From: DATEEG01 sp035525055 | GTDB taxonomy: Bacteria; Actinomycetota; Acidimicrobiia; Spongiisociales; ZC4RG35 | NCBI GenBank assembly: GCA_035525055.1 | Contig: DATLEZ010000081.1 | Location: 1 to 30,321, forward strand | Reading direction: 5' to 3' | DNA: 30,321 nt | Part shown: piece after piece, positions 6,422 to 13,174 of the stretch | Position numbering within the stretch: the first letter of the stretch is position 1 | Layout of the letters: every line of letters begins with the position of its first letter | Notes under the pieces: model-generated | The model's input: the letters and a program-made list of their open reading frames with translations, nothing else | Databases searched by the model: none | What the model was told of the DNA's origin: nothing | Position numbers and translations under genes: made by a program

Positions 6422-7706
6422 TGGCGACCATCAACTCCTCGCACGGGAAGAGGGTGGTGACCTTAGGGCCGTCGGCCGTGACGACCATCATCTCCTCGAT
6501 GCGGGCGGCCGAGCGCCCGTCATTGGCAGGAGCGTATGTTTCCAGGGCGAAGTACATCCCCTCTTTGATCTCGATGGGATCGTCGAGCGAGTTGAGGCGG
6601 CTGATGATCGGGCGCTCGTGCAGACCGACACCGACCCCATGGCCGAACTGGAGACCGAACGCATCCATCTCATCGACAAACCCGAAGTCCTCGGCCTTTG
6701 GCCAGACCTTGGCAATCATGTCGGTGGTGTTGCCCGGCTTGACCAGATCGATCGCCGCATCCATCCACTCCCGCGCCTGCTTGAAGGCATCCCGTTGGGA
6801 CTGGGTGGCTCGGCCTACGACAAAGGTGCGGTAGTAACACGTTCGGTAGCCGTTGAAGACATGGATGATGTCGAAGTAAGCCTGGTCGCCCGGCCGGATC
6901 AAACGGTCTGAGAAGACATGCGGGTGGGGACTACAACGCTCTCCGGCGATCGAGTTGATCGCCTCGACAAACTCCGAGCCCATCCCGAACAGACGGGCAT
7001 GGGCGAGGGCCACGACATCGCTCTCCCGAACGCCCGGTTTGAGGTACTCGAAGATGTCCTGATAGACACCGTCGACCATCGCGCTCGCCTGTGTCAGGAG
7101 AACGATCTCATCGGGGCTCTTGATCTCTCGGGCCATCATCATCGCCTGTTGGCCGTCGGTGACGTTGAGGCCTTCCTTTTGCAACGCCAGAAAGACCCCC
7201 GTCTCGGCCATGTCGACGCCGAGCGATTCCGAGGCAATTCCCTCGTCGCGCAGTACGGCCGCGATCTCGGCGGCGGCGCGGGCGTGGAGACCGCTCTCGG
7301 GGCCGATGGCGCCCTGCAGTCCGGTATTGCCCCCGATCGAATTCTCTTTGTCGAACATCGAAGGCAATTGGAGACGATGGGCCTTGGCAGCCGAGCCGAA
7401 GTCCCATAGCCGCGGCCGGCCGGTTCGGGTGATCAACGCCCAGCGCTCACCCTTGTTGAACGCCCAGTAACCGATCTGGGTGGCAGTCGTGTACCGGATG
7501 TTGGAGGTCTCGAACAGCAGCAAGGCTCCCAATCCGTGATGGTCGAGCTGTTGACGAACACGATCGAGACGATAAGAGCGGAGGCGTTCGAAATTGACGC
7601 GCTCCTCCCAGTCCACCCCCATCACGCCCGGCGACCAGGTGGTCGCGACTGGAAACTCACGTGCCGGCAACTCTTTAGGCAAAGACCTCTCCCTCCATCG
7701 CTTCAT
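6411..7706 (-). CDS. M24 (creatinase / Xaa-Pro peptidase / DddP-like) family protein
   Basis: A 431-residue protein with the N-terminal creatinase domain (RLDRVRQQLDHHGLGALLL, SNIRYTTAT) and the C-terminal pita-bread metalloenzyme domain. Visible metal-ligand positions are D279 (FDIIHV), H356 (FGHGVG), E389 (FALET) and E404 (ARIEE). The second Asp of the usual GYxxDxxRT motif is replaced: the protein reads GYRTCYYRTF, with Cys290 at that place. The N-terminal domain resembles the DMSP lyase DddP (LRSYRLDR..., LLLF...NIRY). The family includes prolidases, creatinase, ectoine hydrolase and DddP, so the reaction is open. The ATG at 7706 has AAGGG just upstream. It is the first gene of the operon with E1-alpha and E1-beta. 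Confidence 0.88.
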   Translation of the reverse strand: MKRWRERSLPKELPAREFPVATTWSPGVMGVDWEERVNFERLRSYRLDRVRQQLDHHGLGALLLFETSNIRYTTATQIGYWAFNKGERWALITRTGRPRLWDFGSAAKAHRLQLPSMFDKENSIGGNTGLQGAIGPESGLHARAAAEIAAVLRDEGIASESLGVDMAETGVFLALQKEGLNVTDGQQAMMMAREIKSPDEIVLLTQASAMVDGVYQDIFEYLKPGVRESDVVALAHARLFGMGSEFVEAINSIAGERCSPHPHVFSDRLIRPGDQAYFDIIHVFNGYRTCYYRTFVVGRATQSQRDAFKQAREWMDAAIDLVKPGNTTDMIAKVWPKAEDFGFVDEMDAFGLQFGHGVGVGLHERPIISRLNSLDDPIEIKEGMYFALETYAPANDGRSAARIEEMMVVTADGPKVTTLFPCEELMVANEY

Positions 7707-7762
7707 CCCTTGCGTGCCGGGCCCGCTTGCAGTCAAACCATCGGCCAGCCCCGACAGGCTGC

Positions 7763-7772
7763 CAAACGTTTG
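7763..7772. promoter_or_regulatory. LacI-type operator-like palindrome CAAACGTTTG
   Basis: This perfect 10-bp palindrome has the central CG typical of LacI/GalR-family operators. It lies 57 bp upstream of the M24 start. A related site, CAAGCGTTTG, lies at 7900-7909. The LacI-family gene 2 kb away (9823-10863) is the obvious candidate binder. Confidence 0.45.
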
Positions 7773-7899
7773 AATTGTGGGACCGGCACACCCGCATGTC
7801 AAACCTCTGGCTTACCCTCGCCAGCCCCGAATAGGGCCATTTCCATCGGCTGTTGCGAGCTGGGCGATCCGGTTCTATCTTCCCGGCCAGGCATATATG

Positions 7900-7909
7900 C
7901 AAGCGTTTG
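7900..7909. promoter_or_regulatory. Second LacI-type operator-like site CAAGCGTTTG
   Basis: This is an imperfect copy of the 7763-7772 palindrome. It sits just downstream of the putative bicupin promoter (TATCTT at 7876-7881), where a bound repressor would block initiation or early elongation. It directly follows the palindrome GCATATATGC, and a wider repeat GCAAG-N7-CTTGC (7899-7915) also spans it, so another regulator could bind here. Confidence 0.4.
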
Positions 7910-8055
7910 TCTTGCGATGCGCTGGGCGCCGAACGGACAAGGAGGAGAGCCGAAGGTGGACAACCATCGCTGAGGCGGCGCTGCCCGTATTTTGGAGGAT
8001 GGCCGCGCGTTTGGCCAGCCTCACGTCTCTAACCACGTAGAGAGGTCGTCAACGC

Positions 8056-9009
8056 ATGAACCGACACATCGTCCACCGGGCTGAGGACGCAGCCTATGAG
8101 GTGCCCGAGATGTACGGCACGGGAAGCCGAGGGCTGGGCCGCTGGTCACTCGTGGATCACACCTCCCCCGCCGTCCACACCGGATTCGGCATATGCGAAC
8201 TGGCCGCCGGCGGTGAAGTCGACTCCCACGTTCACTCCTTCGAGGAGTCCTTTCACCTAATCGGTGGCGAGGTGGTTCTCGAGACTCCGGAGGCGAGCGC
8301 TCTCCTGGTGCCGGGCGACTACGGCGTCATACCGCTGGGTGTACCCCATCGGTGGCGCAACGCCGGGGATTCGACCGCCCGCTGGGCCGACTTCATGACC
8401 CCCCAACCTAGACCCGAGTTCGAGTACGACACATACCTCACGAGCTTCGCCAACCCCGCCGACGCCGGGCCTATCGACGCCAAACCAATAGATGCCAAAC
8501 CAATAGATACCAAACCAATAGGTGCCAAACCAATAGATGTGCGTGATCCGAGGTGCCGATCGTTCGGCCATATCGAACCCGACAACATGGACCCAGCCAA
8601 ACAGACCCAGAACTTCCTGGCGGTCTCGGCGAGCATGCGCACCGCCCTGTTGGTCTACAGCGGAATCTCGCTCAAGATGATGGTCGACAGCGATTTGGGG
8701 GGACAATTGGGAACGATGTTCATGGTCCAGTACGAGCCGAGCGGGTTGGCCGGTGCGCACGATCACCCGTTCGAGGAGGTGTACCTCGTGCTCGAGGGTG
8801 AGGTCGATGCCGTTTTCGATGGCGTGTCGTACCGCCTCCGTCCCGGCGACGTCGGCTTCGCCGGAGTGGGCTCCGTTCACCAGTTCTCGAATCCGGCCGA
8901 CGTACCGGTGCGCTGGCTCGAGACTCAGGCTCCGCAGCCGCCCGCCCGGCACTCATATCGATTCGCCCGCGATTGGAAATACCTCGGCGATGTCCTAGCT
9001 AAGGAGTGA
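8056..9009 (+). CDS. Bicupin protein (two cupin domains)
   Basis: A 317-residue protein with two cupin barrels. Domain 1 (about 40-120) has HVHSFEESFHLIGGEV and the second cupin motif PGDYGVIPLGVPHRW. Domain 2 (about 210-295) has HDHPFEEVYLVLEGEV and RPGDVGFAGVGSVHQF. Both keep the His-x-His...Glu...His metal set, so both could bind a metal. Bicupins of this size include dioxygenases, isomerases and ureidoglycine aminohydrolase-like enzymes; I cannot choose. The domains are joined by a linker made of five-residue repeats (PIDAK). The ATG at 8056 follows AGAGAGG. It ends 4 bp before the SDR gene, so the two form an operon, divergent from the M24-E1 operon. Confidence 0.88.
   Translation: MNRHIVHRAEDAAYEVPEMYGTGSRGLGRWSLVDHTSPAVHTGFGICELAAGGEVDSHVHSFEESFHLIGGEVVLETPEASALLVPGDYGVIPLGVPHRWRNAGDSTARWADFMTPQPRPEFEYDTYLTSFANPADAGPIDAKPIDAKPIDTKPIGAKPIDVRDPRCRSFGHIEPDNMDPAKQTQNFLAVSASMRTALLVYSGISLKMMVDSDLGGQLGTMFMVQYEPSGLAGAHDHPFEEVYLVLEGEVDAVFDGVSYRLRPGDVGFAGVGSVHQFSNPADVPVRWLETQAPQPPARHSYRFARDWKYLGDVLAKE
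8470..8544 (+). repeat. 15-bp tandem repeat inside the bicupin gene
   Basis: Four and a half copies of a 15-bp unit (like CCAATAGATGCCAAA) run from 8470, 8485, 8500, 8515 and 8530. They encode repeats of PIDAK / PIDTK / PIGAK. The run is clearly more AT-rich than the gene around it. It codes for the linker between the two cupin domains and looks like a recent in-frame minisatellite expansion. Confidence 0.9.
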
Positions 9010-9013
9010 TCAG

Positions 9014-9700
9014 ATGGCAGCAACGGTCGTCATTGGTGGAACCTCGGGTTTAGGCAAGGAAGTGGCTCGCCACTACGCCGGGGCGGGCCATGAAGTGATC
9101 CTGTCAGGCCGCGACCCCGCCCGATCGCGGTCGATCGCAGAAGAGATCGGGGGGAACACGACCGGCATCGCCCTCGATCTGACACGGCCCAAGGAACTGG
9201 CCGGCGCCCTGTCCGGAGTGGGACCGGTGAAGTATCTCGTGCTGTCCGCGATCGATCGCGACAACAACACCATCAAGGAATACAACATCGAAGCCGCCAT
9301 CGGCCTGGTCGTCTCCAAGCTCGTTGGCTACTCCGAGGTCATCCACACTCTCTCCGACCGACTTTCCGAGAGCAGCTCGATTGTCTTGTTCGGAGGTCAG
9401 GCCCGGGAGCGGCCTTATCCAGGCTCGACAACGGTCACCACCATCAATGGTGGCGTCACCTCCATGGTGAAGACGCTTGCAGTCCAGCTGGCACCCACCC
9501 GGGTCAACGCCATTCATCCTGGAATCGTCGGCGACAGCCCCTATTGGTCGGGAAAGAACCTTGAGGGCGTTATCGCCCGCACTCCCGGCGGGAAGCTTGC
9601 CACGATGGAGGACATCACGGGAGCTGTGGTGTTCCTGCTCGAAAACCGTGGGACCAACGGCGTCAACCTGAACGTCGACGGCGGCTGGATGCTGACCTAG
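9014..9700 (+). CDS. Short-chain dehydrogenase/reductase family protein lacking the YxxxK pair
   Basis: A 228-residue protein with the nucleotide-binding motif GGTSGLG (8-14), the SGRDPAR region after beta-2, and a late PTRVNAIHPGIV strand typical of SDRs. At the place of the catalytic Tyr-x-x-x-Lys it reads VTTINGGV, that is Val and Asn. Similar short SDRs with an 'ANGAV'-type replacement exist, so this is a known deviation and not damage, but a classical Tyr/Lys mechanism is not possible. It ends with the usual DGGWML-type C-terminus. Four bases separate it from the bicupin stop, with AAGGAG before the ATG. It may act on the same compound as the bicupin. Confidence 0.88.
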   Translation: MAATVVIGGTSGLGKEVARHYAGAGHEVILSGRDPARSRSIAEEIGGNTTGIALDLTRPKELAGALSGVGPVKYLVLSAIDRDNNTIKEYNIEAAIGLVVSKLVGYSEVIHTLSDRLSESSSIVLFGGQARERPYPGSTTVTTINGGVTSMVKTLAVQLAPTRVNAIHPGIVGDSPYWSGKNLEGVIARTPGGKLATMEDITGAVVFLLENRGTNGVNLNVDGGWMLT

Positions 9701-9706
9701 CGTTTT

Positions 9707-9813
9707 GCGTGGTAGGTGGTACGTGGTACGTGCCGACCCGCTGAGTCGAGGGCTCGGACGTAGAACGTAAAACGTAGAACGTAAAACGTAGAACGTAAAA
9801 CGTAGAACGTAGA
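9707..9813. repeat. Two 7-bp repeat arrays between SDR and LacI genes
   Basis: The convergent gap is almost entirely period-7 repeats. Four degenerate units of the type ACGTGGT (9707-9734) are followed by a 23-bp spacer and then eight units alternating ACGTAGA and ACGTAAA (9758-9813). The first array begins 6 bases after the SDR stop and the second ends 9 bases before the LacI stop codon. Both arrays run in the same direction. No palindrome or T-run suggests a classical terminator. The heptamers differ from those at other sites, but the period is the same. Confidence 0.9.
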
Positions 9814-9822
9814 ACGCTTCTT

Positions 9823-10863
9823 CTAGACCTGGCCCGTCGATTCTCTGACAATCAGCCTCGGCTCGAGGGTGAGGTCAGTCGGGGTTTCTCCATCGAGGAG
9901 TTGACGCACCATAAATCCGGCTGCCTTGCCGACCTCGAGGCTCGGGTAAAGAACCGTCGTGAGCGGCGGGCACAGCTGGTCGACCATCGGCAGGTCGTTG
10001 TAGCCGGCGAGAGAGACGTCACCGGGAACCTGGAATCCTGCGGCCCGCAACCTTGACAGGGCTCCGATTGCGATGTTGTCGTTCTGGGCGAAGACGGCTG
10101 TCGGAAACGGACCGGAGCGCTCGAGCAACCCCTGCATTAGCCGTTCGCCGTCGTCGATCTTGGGGAACTCGGCTCGCGCGGTCAACGCCACCTCAGTGAG
10201 CCCGGTCGCGCGGCACACTTCCGAGAAACCCTCGGCCCGCCGCGGAAAGTTGCCGACGTCGACGGGACCGTGGAGCTGAGCCACAAGCTTGTGGCCTAGC
10301 TGCTGGAAGTGTTCGGCTACCAGCTGTCCACCCCGGCGATCGTCATGCATGACCTGGGGCAAGACGGTCCGGTTCATCGGGCGGGCCGCGATGACGATCG
10401 GAACCAGCTTTCCGGCCGACTCCAGAATGGCCTGGTCGCCGGACCGGGCGGCGATGACGACGATGGCATCCACCCGCCGGCTCAACATGTGGTCGAGGAT
10501 GATGGCGAATCGGTCGTGATCGTCCTGAGTCTCGGCGATGAGCGGCAGCATCCCTGCCGTTTCGATGGCTCCCGTAAGGCCGTGGATGATTGGCGTCACG
10601 AAGGTGTTGCCGAGGTCAGCCGCGATCACACCAACTGTGGAGGTCCGGCCGTTACGCAATCCCCTGGCAATAAGGTCCGGCCGGTAGCCGAGCCGGCTGG
10701 CGGCGTCCATGATGAGCCGGCGGGTCGGCTCCTTGACCCGTTTGCGCTGCAGCGGATCGAGAGCCCGGGAGACCGTCGAAGGATGCACCCCGGCCAAACG
10801 CGCCACGTCAAAGAGAGTGACTCCGCCATTGGATCGGCGGGCAGAGCCATTAGGGATTGCCAT
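9823..10863 (-). CDS. LacI family transcriptional regulator
   Basis: A 346-residue protein. The N-terminal HTH reads VTLFDVARLAGVHPSTVSRALD, followed by the hinge region LGYRPDLIARGLRNGRT. The periplasmic-binding-protein-like effector domain has VGVIAADLGNTFVTPI, VFAQNDNIAIGALSRLRAAG and the PGDVSLAGYND motif. It is a cytoplasmic repressor whose ligand is probably a sugar or related compound of the neighbouring pathway. I chose the ATG at 10863 because the longer frame to the right runs through a 7-bp repeat array and codes for low-complexity sequence. CAAACGTTTG-like sites in front of the M24 and bicupin genes are likely targets. It is preceded by the beta-hydroxyacid dehydrogenase gene on the same strand, across a repeat element. 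Confidence 0.93.
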   Translation of the reverse strand: MAIPNGSARRSNGGVTLFDVARLAGVHPSTVSRALDPLQRKRVKEPTRRLIMDAASRLGYRPDLIARGLRNGRTSTVGVIAADLGNTFVTPIIHGLTGAIETAGMLPLIAETQDDHDRFAIILDHMLSRRVDAIVVIAARSGDQAILESAGKLVPIVIAARPMNRTVLPQVMHDDRRGGQLVAEHFQQLGHKLVAQLHGPVDVGNFPRRAEGFSEVCRATGLTEVALTARAEFPKIDDGERLMQGLLERSGPFPTAVFAQNDNIAIGALSRLRAAGFQVPGDVSLAGYNDLPMVDQLCPPLTTVLYPSLEVGKAAGFMVRQLLDGETPTDLTLEPRLIVRESTGQV

Positions 10864-10883
10864 TGGTGGGAATTGTACGGGAG

Positions 10884-11037
10884 GATCAGTAGGCAGTAGG
10901 CAGTAGGCAGTAAGCAGTGGCAGCAGGCAGCCTTTGGCGCGGAGTTCTGCTCCGCTGGTGTCGATCTTCCGCGCCAAAACCAAGGATTTGTTCCGTCTTT
11001 CTACTGCCCACTGCCTACTGGTTACTGCTTACTGATC
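10884..11037. repeat. 154-bp element: inverted AGTAGGC heptamer arms around a hairpin core
   Basis: The left arm (10884-10932) begins GATCAGTAGGCAGTAGG and repeats CAGTAGG/CAGTAAG. The right arm (11001-11037) is the same in reverse: read on the minus strand it begins GATCAGTAAGCAGTAAC. Between them the core holds an 11-bp inverted repeat TTTGGCGCGGA (10933-10943) / TCCGCGCCAAA (10968-10978) and a small nested hairpin GCGGAG/CTCCGC. The right arm overlaps the end of the dehydrogenase gene (stop at 11022-11024). A sister element with the same arms lies at 27447-27600. The build resembles a MITE or REP doublet. No transposase gene is near. Confidence 0.85.
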
Positions 11038-11918
11038 TTCCAGGCTCTGCGGGCGCCTTCTACTACGAAGCCCATATCGCGATTGCCTTCGCCGGCGGCG
11101 ATAAGTGCCTCGACCGTCTCCATGGTCCTCTCTAACTGGGGCATCGGGACGCCGGCAGAGTGGGCCTCATCGAGAGCCAATCCGATGTCCTTGCGAGCGA
11201 GGTCAAGAGTGAACGTCACCGGCGCCTGATCGGGATCGAGGTATTGGGGCTTGCGATAGGAAACGAGCGGGGCTCCGGCGGCGCTGCGGGCAATAACATC
11301 GAGAGATACCTCCGGCGAAACTCCGGCCGCTTCGGCCAGCACCACTCCCTCGGCCAGCGCCTGATTCAGGCCGTAGAGAATCGAGTTAACGGTCAGCTTG
11401 AGGGTTGCCGCCGACCCGGCAGGTCCCACGTGAATAGGGCTCCCGATCGCCTCGAGCACGGAGCGGACCCTTTCGAACTGGGCTTCGTTGCCTCCAACCA
11501 TGATCAAGAGCTTTCCGGACTCAGCGGCCGGAGTGCTGCCCGAGACAGGGGCGTCGACCAACCCGCCGCCAGCCTTTTCGACCCGGTCCCGCACCACTGC
11601 CACCGCCTGCGGCCCTGAAGTCCCCATGTCGACTGCAACGGATCCGGGTTTGAGGCCCTCGAACGCCCCGCCCTCCATTGAGTAGATATCGATCAGGGCG
11701 GCGCCGTCGGCCACCATCGATATGAGGAGGTCGGAGGCCGCGGCCAATTCGGCCGGCGTGGCCGCTACCGACCCGCCATGGGCCGCGACGAATTCCTCGG
11801 CCACCGAACGCGTCCGGTTGTAGACAGTCAGTGGAAACCCGGCCCTGGCGATATTGGCGGCCATGAGGCTCCCCATCCGCCCCAAACCCATGAAGCCAAC
11901 CGAAGGAATGTCGTTCAT
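11022..11918 (-). CDS. NAD(P)-dependent beta-hydroxyacid dehydrogenase (3-hydroxyisobutyrate dehydrogenase family)
   Basis: A 298-residue protein of standard family length. The Rossmann motif is GFMGLGRMG (8-16), the substrate-binding motif DAPVSGS (122-128) and the catalytic Lys174 in LKLTVNS (KxxxN). It oxidises a 3-hydroxyacid such as 3-hydroxyisobutyrate, tartronate semialdehyde or a related compound to the aldehyde/keto form; which one is not clear. The last three codons and the TAA stop (SKQ-stop) lie inside the right arm of a heptamer-repeat element, so the C-terminus has been rewritten by that repeat. The gene is divergent from the zinc alcohol dehydrogenase gene across 81 bp and upstream of LacI. 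Confidence 0.93.
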   Translation of the reverse strand: MNDIPSVGFMGLGRMGSLMAANIARAGFPLTVYNRTRSVAEEFVAAHGGSVAATPAELAAASDLLISMVADGAALIDIYSMEGGAFEGLKPGSVAVDMGTSGPQAVAVVRDRVEKAGGGLVDAPVSGSTPAAESGKLLIMVGGNEAQFERVRSVLEAIGSPIHVGPAGSAATLKLTVNSILYGLNQALAEGVVLAEAAGVSPEVSLDVIARSAAGAPLVSYRKPQYLDPDQAPVTFTLDLARKDIGLALDEAHSAGVPMPQLERTMETVEALIAAGEGNRDMGFVVEGARRAWKISKQ

Positions 11919-11999
11919 GGGCTAATGATCGCGTACCCGGCGCCAAAGTTGGTCATCGCGTCGGAATCTGCAACTGTGGTGCAGGCCTACGAGGGATCT

Positions 12000-13091
12000 G
12001 TGAGAGCAGCGGTTTATTACGGCCCGGGAGAAGTCCGGCTCGTGGAGATGCCTGACCCTGTAGCGGGAGAGGGGGAACTGCTCCTCGATGTCGCGACCGT
12101 CGGCATCTGTGGCAGCGATGTCGGCGAGTACGTTCACGAACCCCACTTCTTTCCGGTTAGAGAAAGGCACCCCTTTAGCGGCCACCTGGGTCCAACCATT
12201 CCGGGACACGAGTTTTCCGGGGCGGTGGCGATGGTGGGACCTGGTGTCAAGGGATTTGCACTTGGTGACCTGGTCGCCTCGGGTGCCGGTGTTGCGTGCG
12301 GTCGCTGCCCGGCGTGCAGCAGGGGGGCAACCAATCTGTGCGAAACCTATTGGACGGTCGGGCTCCATGCCCACGGCGCAATGGCTGAACGAGTGGCAGT
12401 GCCGGCATCGTGTTGCATGAACCTCTCGACCGCCTCGATCTCGCCCGATCTGGCGGCTTTGGCCCAGCCGATGTCGATTGCAGTCCACGCCTCACGGCGC
12501 GGGCGGTTGGTCGAGGACGACATTGTGCTGGCCCTTGGGGCCGGAGGTATTGGTAGTTTCATCACCTTCGCCGCCGCTGCGACCGGTGCGACCGTGGTTG
12601 CAGTCGATCTCGATCCGAGCCGGTTGGAGGTCGCCACCGCGCTCGGCGCATCGACGACAATCGACGCCTCAAGCCCCGTGGACCTCAGTGACCGAATAGT
12701 GGCGGAGGTCGGATCTCCCACCCTGGTGTTCGAATGCACCGCAAATGCCGACTCCCTGCAACTAGCGGTCCGCACGGTCTCCGACACCGGAAGAGTGGTC
12801 ATCGTCGGGCATCAGCCGCAACCCTTCAGGTTCGACTTCAAACAGGTTTCTTTCGGTGAGAAGGAATTAATTGGGACCATGGCCCATGCCTTCGCTTCGG
12901 ACTTCAGCGCCGCCATCAAGCTGATTGACCGGAATCCGGAGGTGTGGGTCCGGGTGGCTCCCACCGTGCATCCACTCGAGAGCTTGCTGACCGCCGGCCT
13001 CATCCCGATGGTCGAAGGACGTCAGACCCAGATCAAGACCCTGTTCGACCCATCGCTGAACGAGCCCCGTCCCCTCCGGACCAATCGCTAG
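12000..13091 (+). CDS. Zinc-dependent alcohol dehydrogenase (MDR; butanediol/threonine/sorbitol dehydrogenase-like)
   Basis: A 363-residue medium-chain dehydrogenase. Catalytic zinc ligands are C37 (GICGSD) and H70/E71 (PGHEFSG). The structural zinc has four Cys at 100, 103, 106 and 114 (ACGRCPACSRGATNLC). The cofactor motif is GAGGIG (181-186), followed by VVAVDLDPSRL with Asp after beta-2, which favours NAD. It probably oxidises a polyol or secondary alcohol to a ketone. A GTG start at 12000 is chosen because GAGGG lies 5 bases upstream; a longer open frame reaches back across the divergent dehydrogenase gene and is not credible. The divergent pairing suggests shared control of the two dehydrogenases. 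Confidence 0.93.
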   Translation: MRAAVYYGPGEVRLVEMPDPVAGEGELLLDVATVGICGSDVGEYVHEPHFFPVRERHPFSGHLGPTIPGHEFSGAVAMVGPGVKGFALGDLVASGAGVACGRCPACSRGATNLCETYWTVGLHAHGAMAERVAVPASCCMNLSTASISPDLAALAQPMSIAVHASRRGRLVEDDIVLALGAGGIGSFITFAAAATGATVVAVDLDPSRLEVATALGASTTIDASSPVDLSDRIVAEVGSPTLVFECTANADSLQLAVRTVSDTGRVVIVGHQPQPFRFDFKQVSFGEKELIGTMAHAFASDFSAAIKLIDRNPEVWVRVAPTVHPLESLLTAGLIPMVEGRQTQIKTLFDPSLNEPRPLRTNR

Positions 13092-13174
13092 CTCGAAACT
13101 CGATACCGCGCCGATTCGCCTAGCTCTACGGTCGAACCGCTGAGCGATGCTTCCGGCGCGGCACAATGCGGGTT

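Larger units (their letters stand above)
7707..8055. promoter_or_regulatory. Divergent control region between M24-E1 operon and bicupin-SDR operon
   Basis: This 349-bp gap is the longest without a gene. For the rightward unit I see TTGCGA (7853-7858), a 17-base spacer and TATCTT (7876-7881), a fair sigma-70-like promoter, followed by a perfect palindrome GCATATATGC (7891-7900). The leader of about 165 nt contains AAGGAGG (7939-7945) before a GTG that opens only five codons (7956-7973), and a GGAGG-ATG opening a 13-codon frame ending at 8040. A small inverted repeat TCTCT/AGAGA sits just before the bicupin start and overlaps its likely ribosome-binding site. Promoter and leader functions are inference. 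Confidence 0.45.

Noticed and set aside
5470..6834. Long plus-strand open frame (about 450 codons) over the E1-alpha and M24 genes
   Set aside because: It is antisense to two clear enzyme genes, crosses their boundary and gives Gly/Arg/His-rich sequence without motifs; long opposite frames are common in GC-rich DNA.
7777..8040. An 87-codon frame in the divergent control region
   Set aside because: No motif, no ribosome-binding site at its start, and it overlaps the promoter and operator-like sites; treated as chance.
7910..8055. Riboswitch in the bicupin leader
   Set aside because: I could not match a known aptamer core; only short local hairpins are visible.
9707..9813. CRISPR-like array
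   Set aside because: The repeats are 7 bp, directly adjacent and without unique spacers; no cas gene is in the window.
10864..10983. N-terminal extension of the LacI regulator
   Set aside because: It is translated from heptamer repeats (LLPLLTAYCLLPTD); the ATG at 10863 precedes the HTH by the usual distance.
11778..12000. Long N-terminal extension of the zinc alcohol dehydrogenase
   Set aside because: It overlaps the divergent dehydrogenase gene and has no family similarity; GTG at 12000 has an SD and begins right at the domain.
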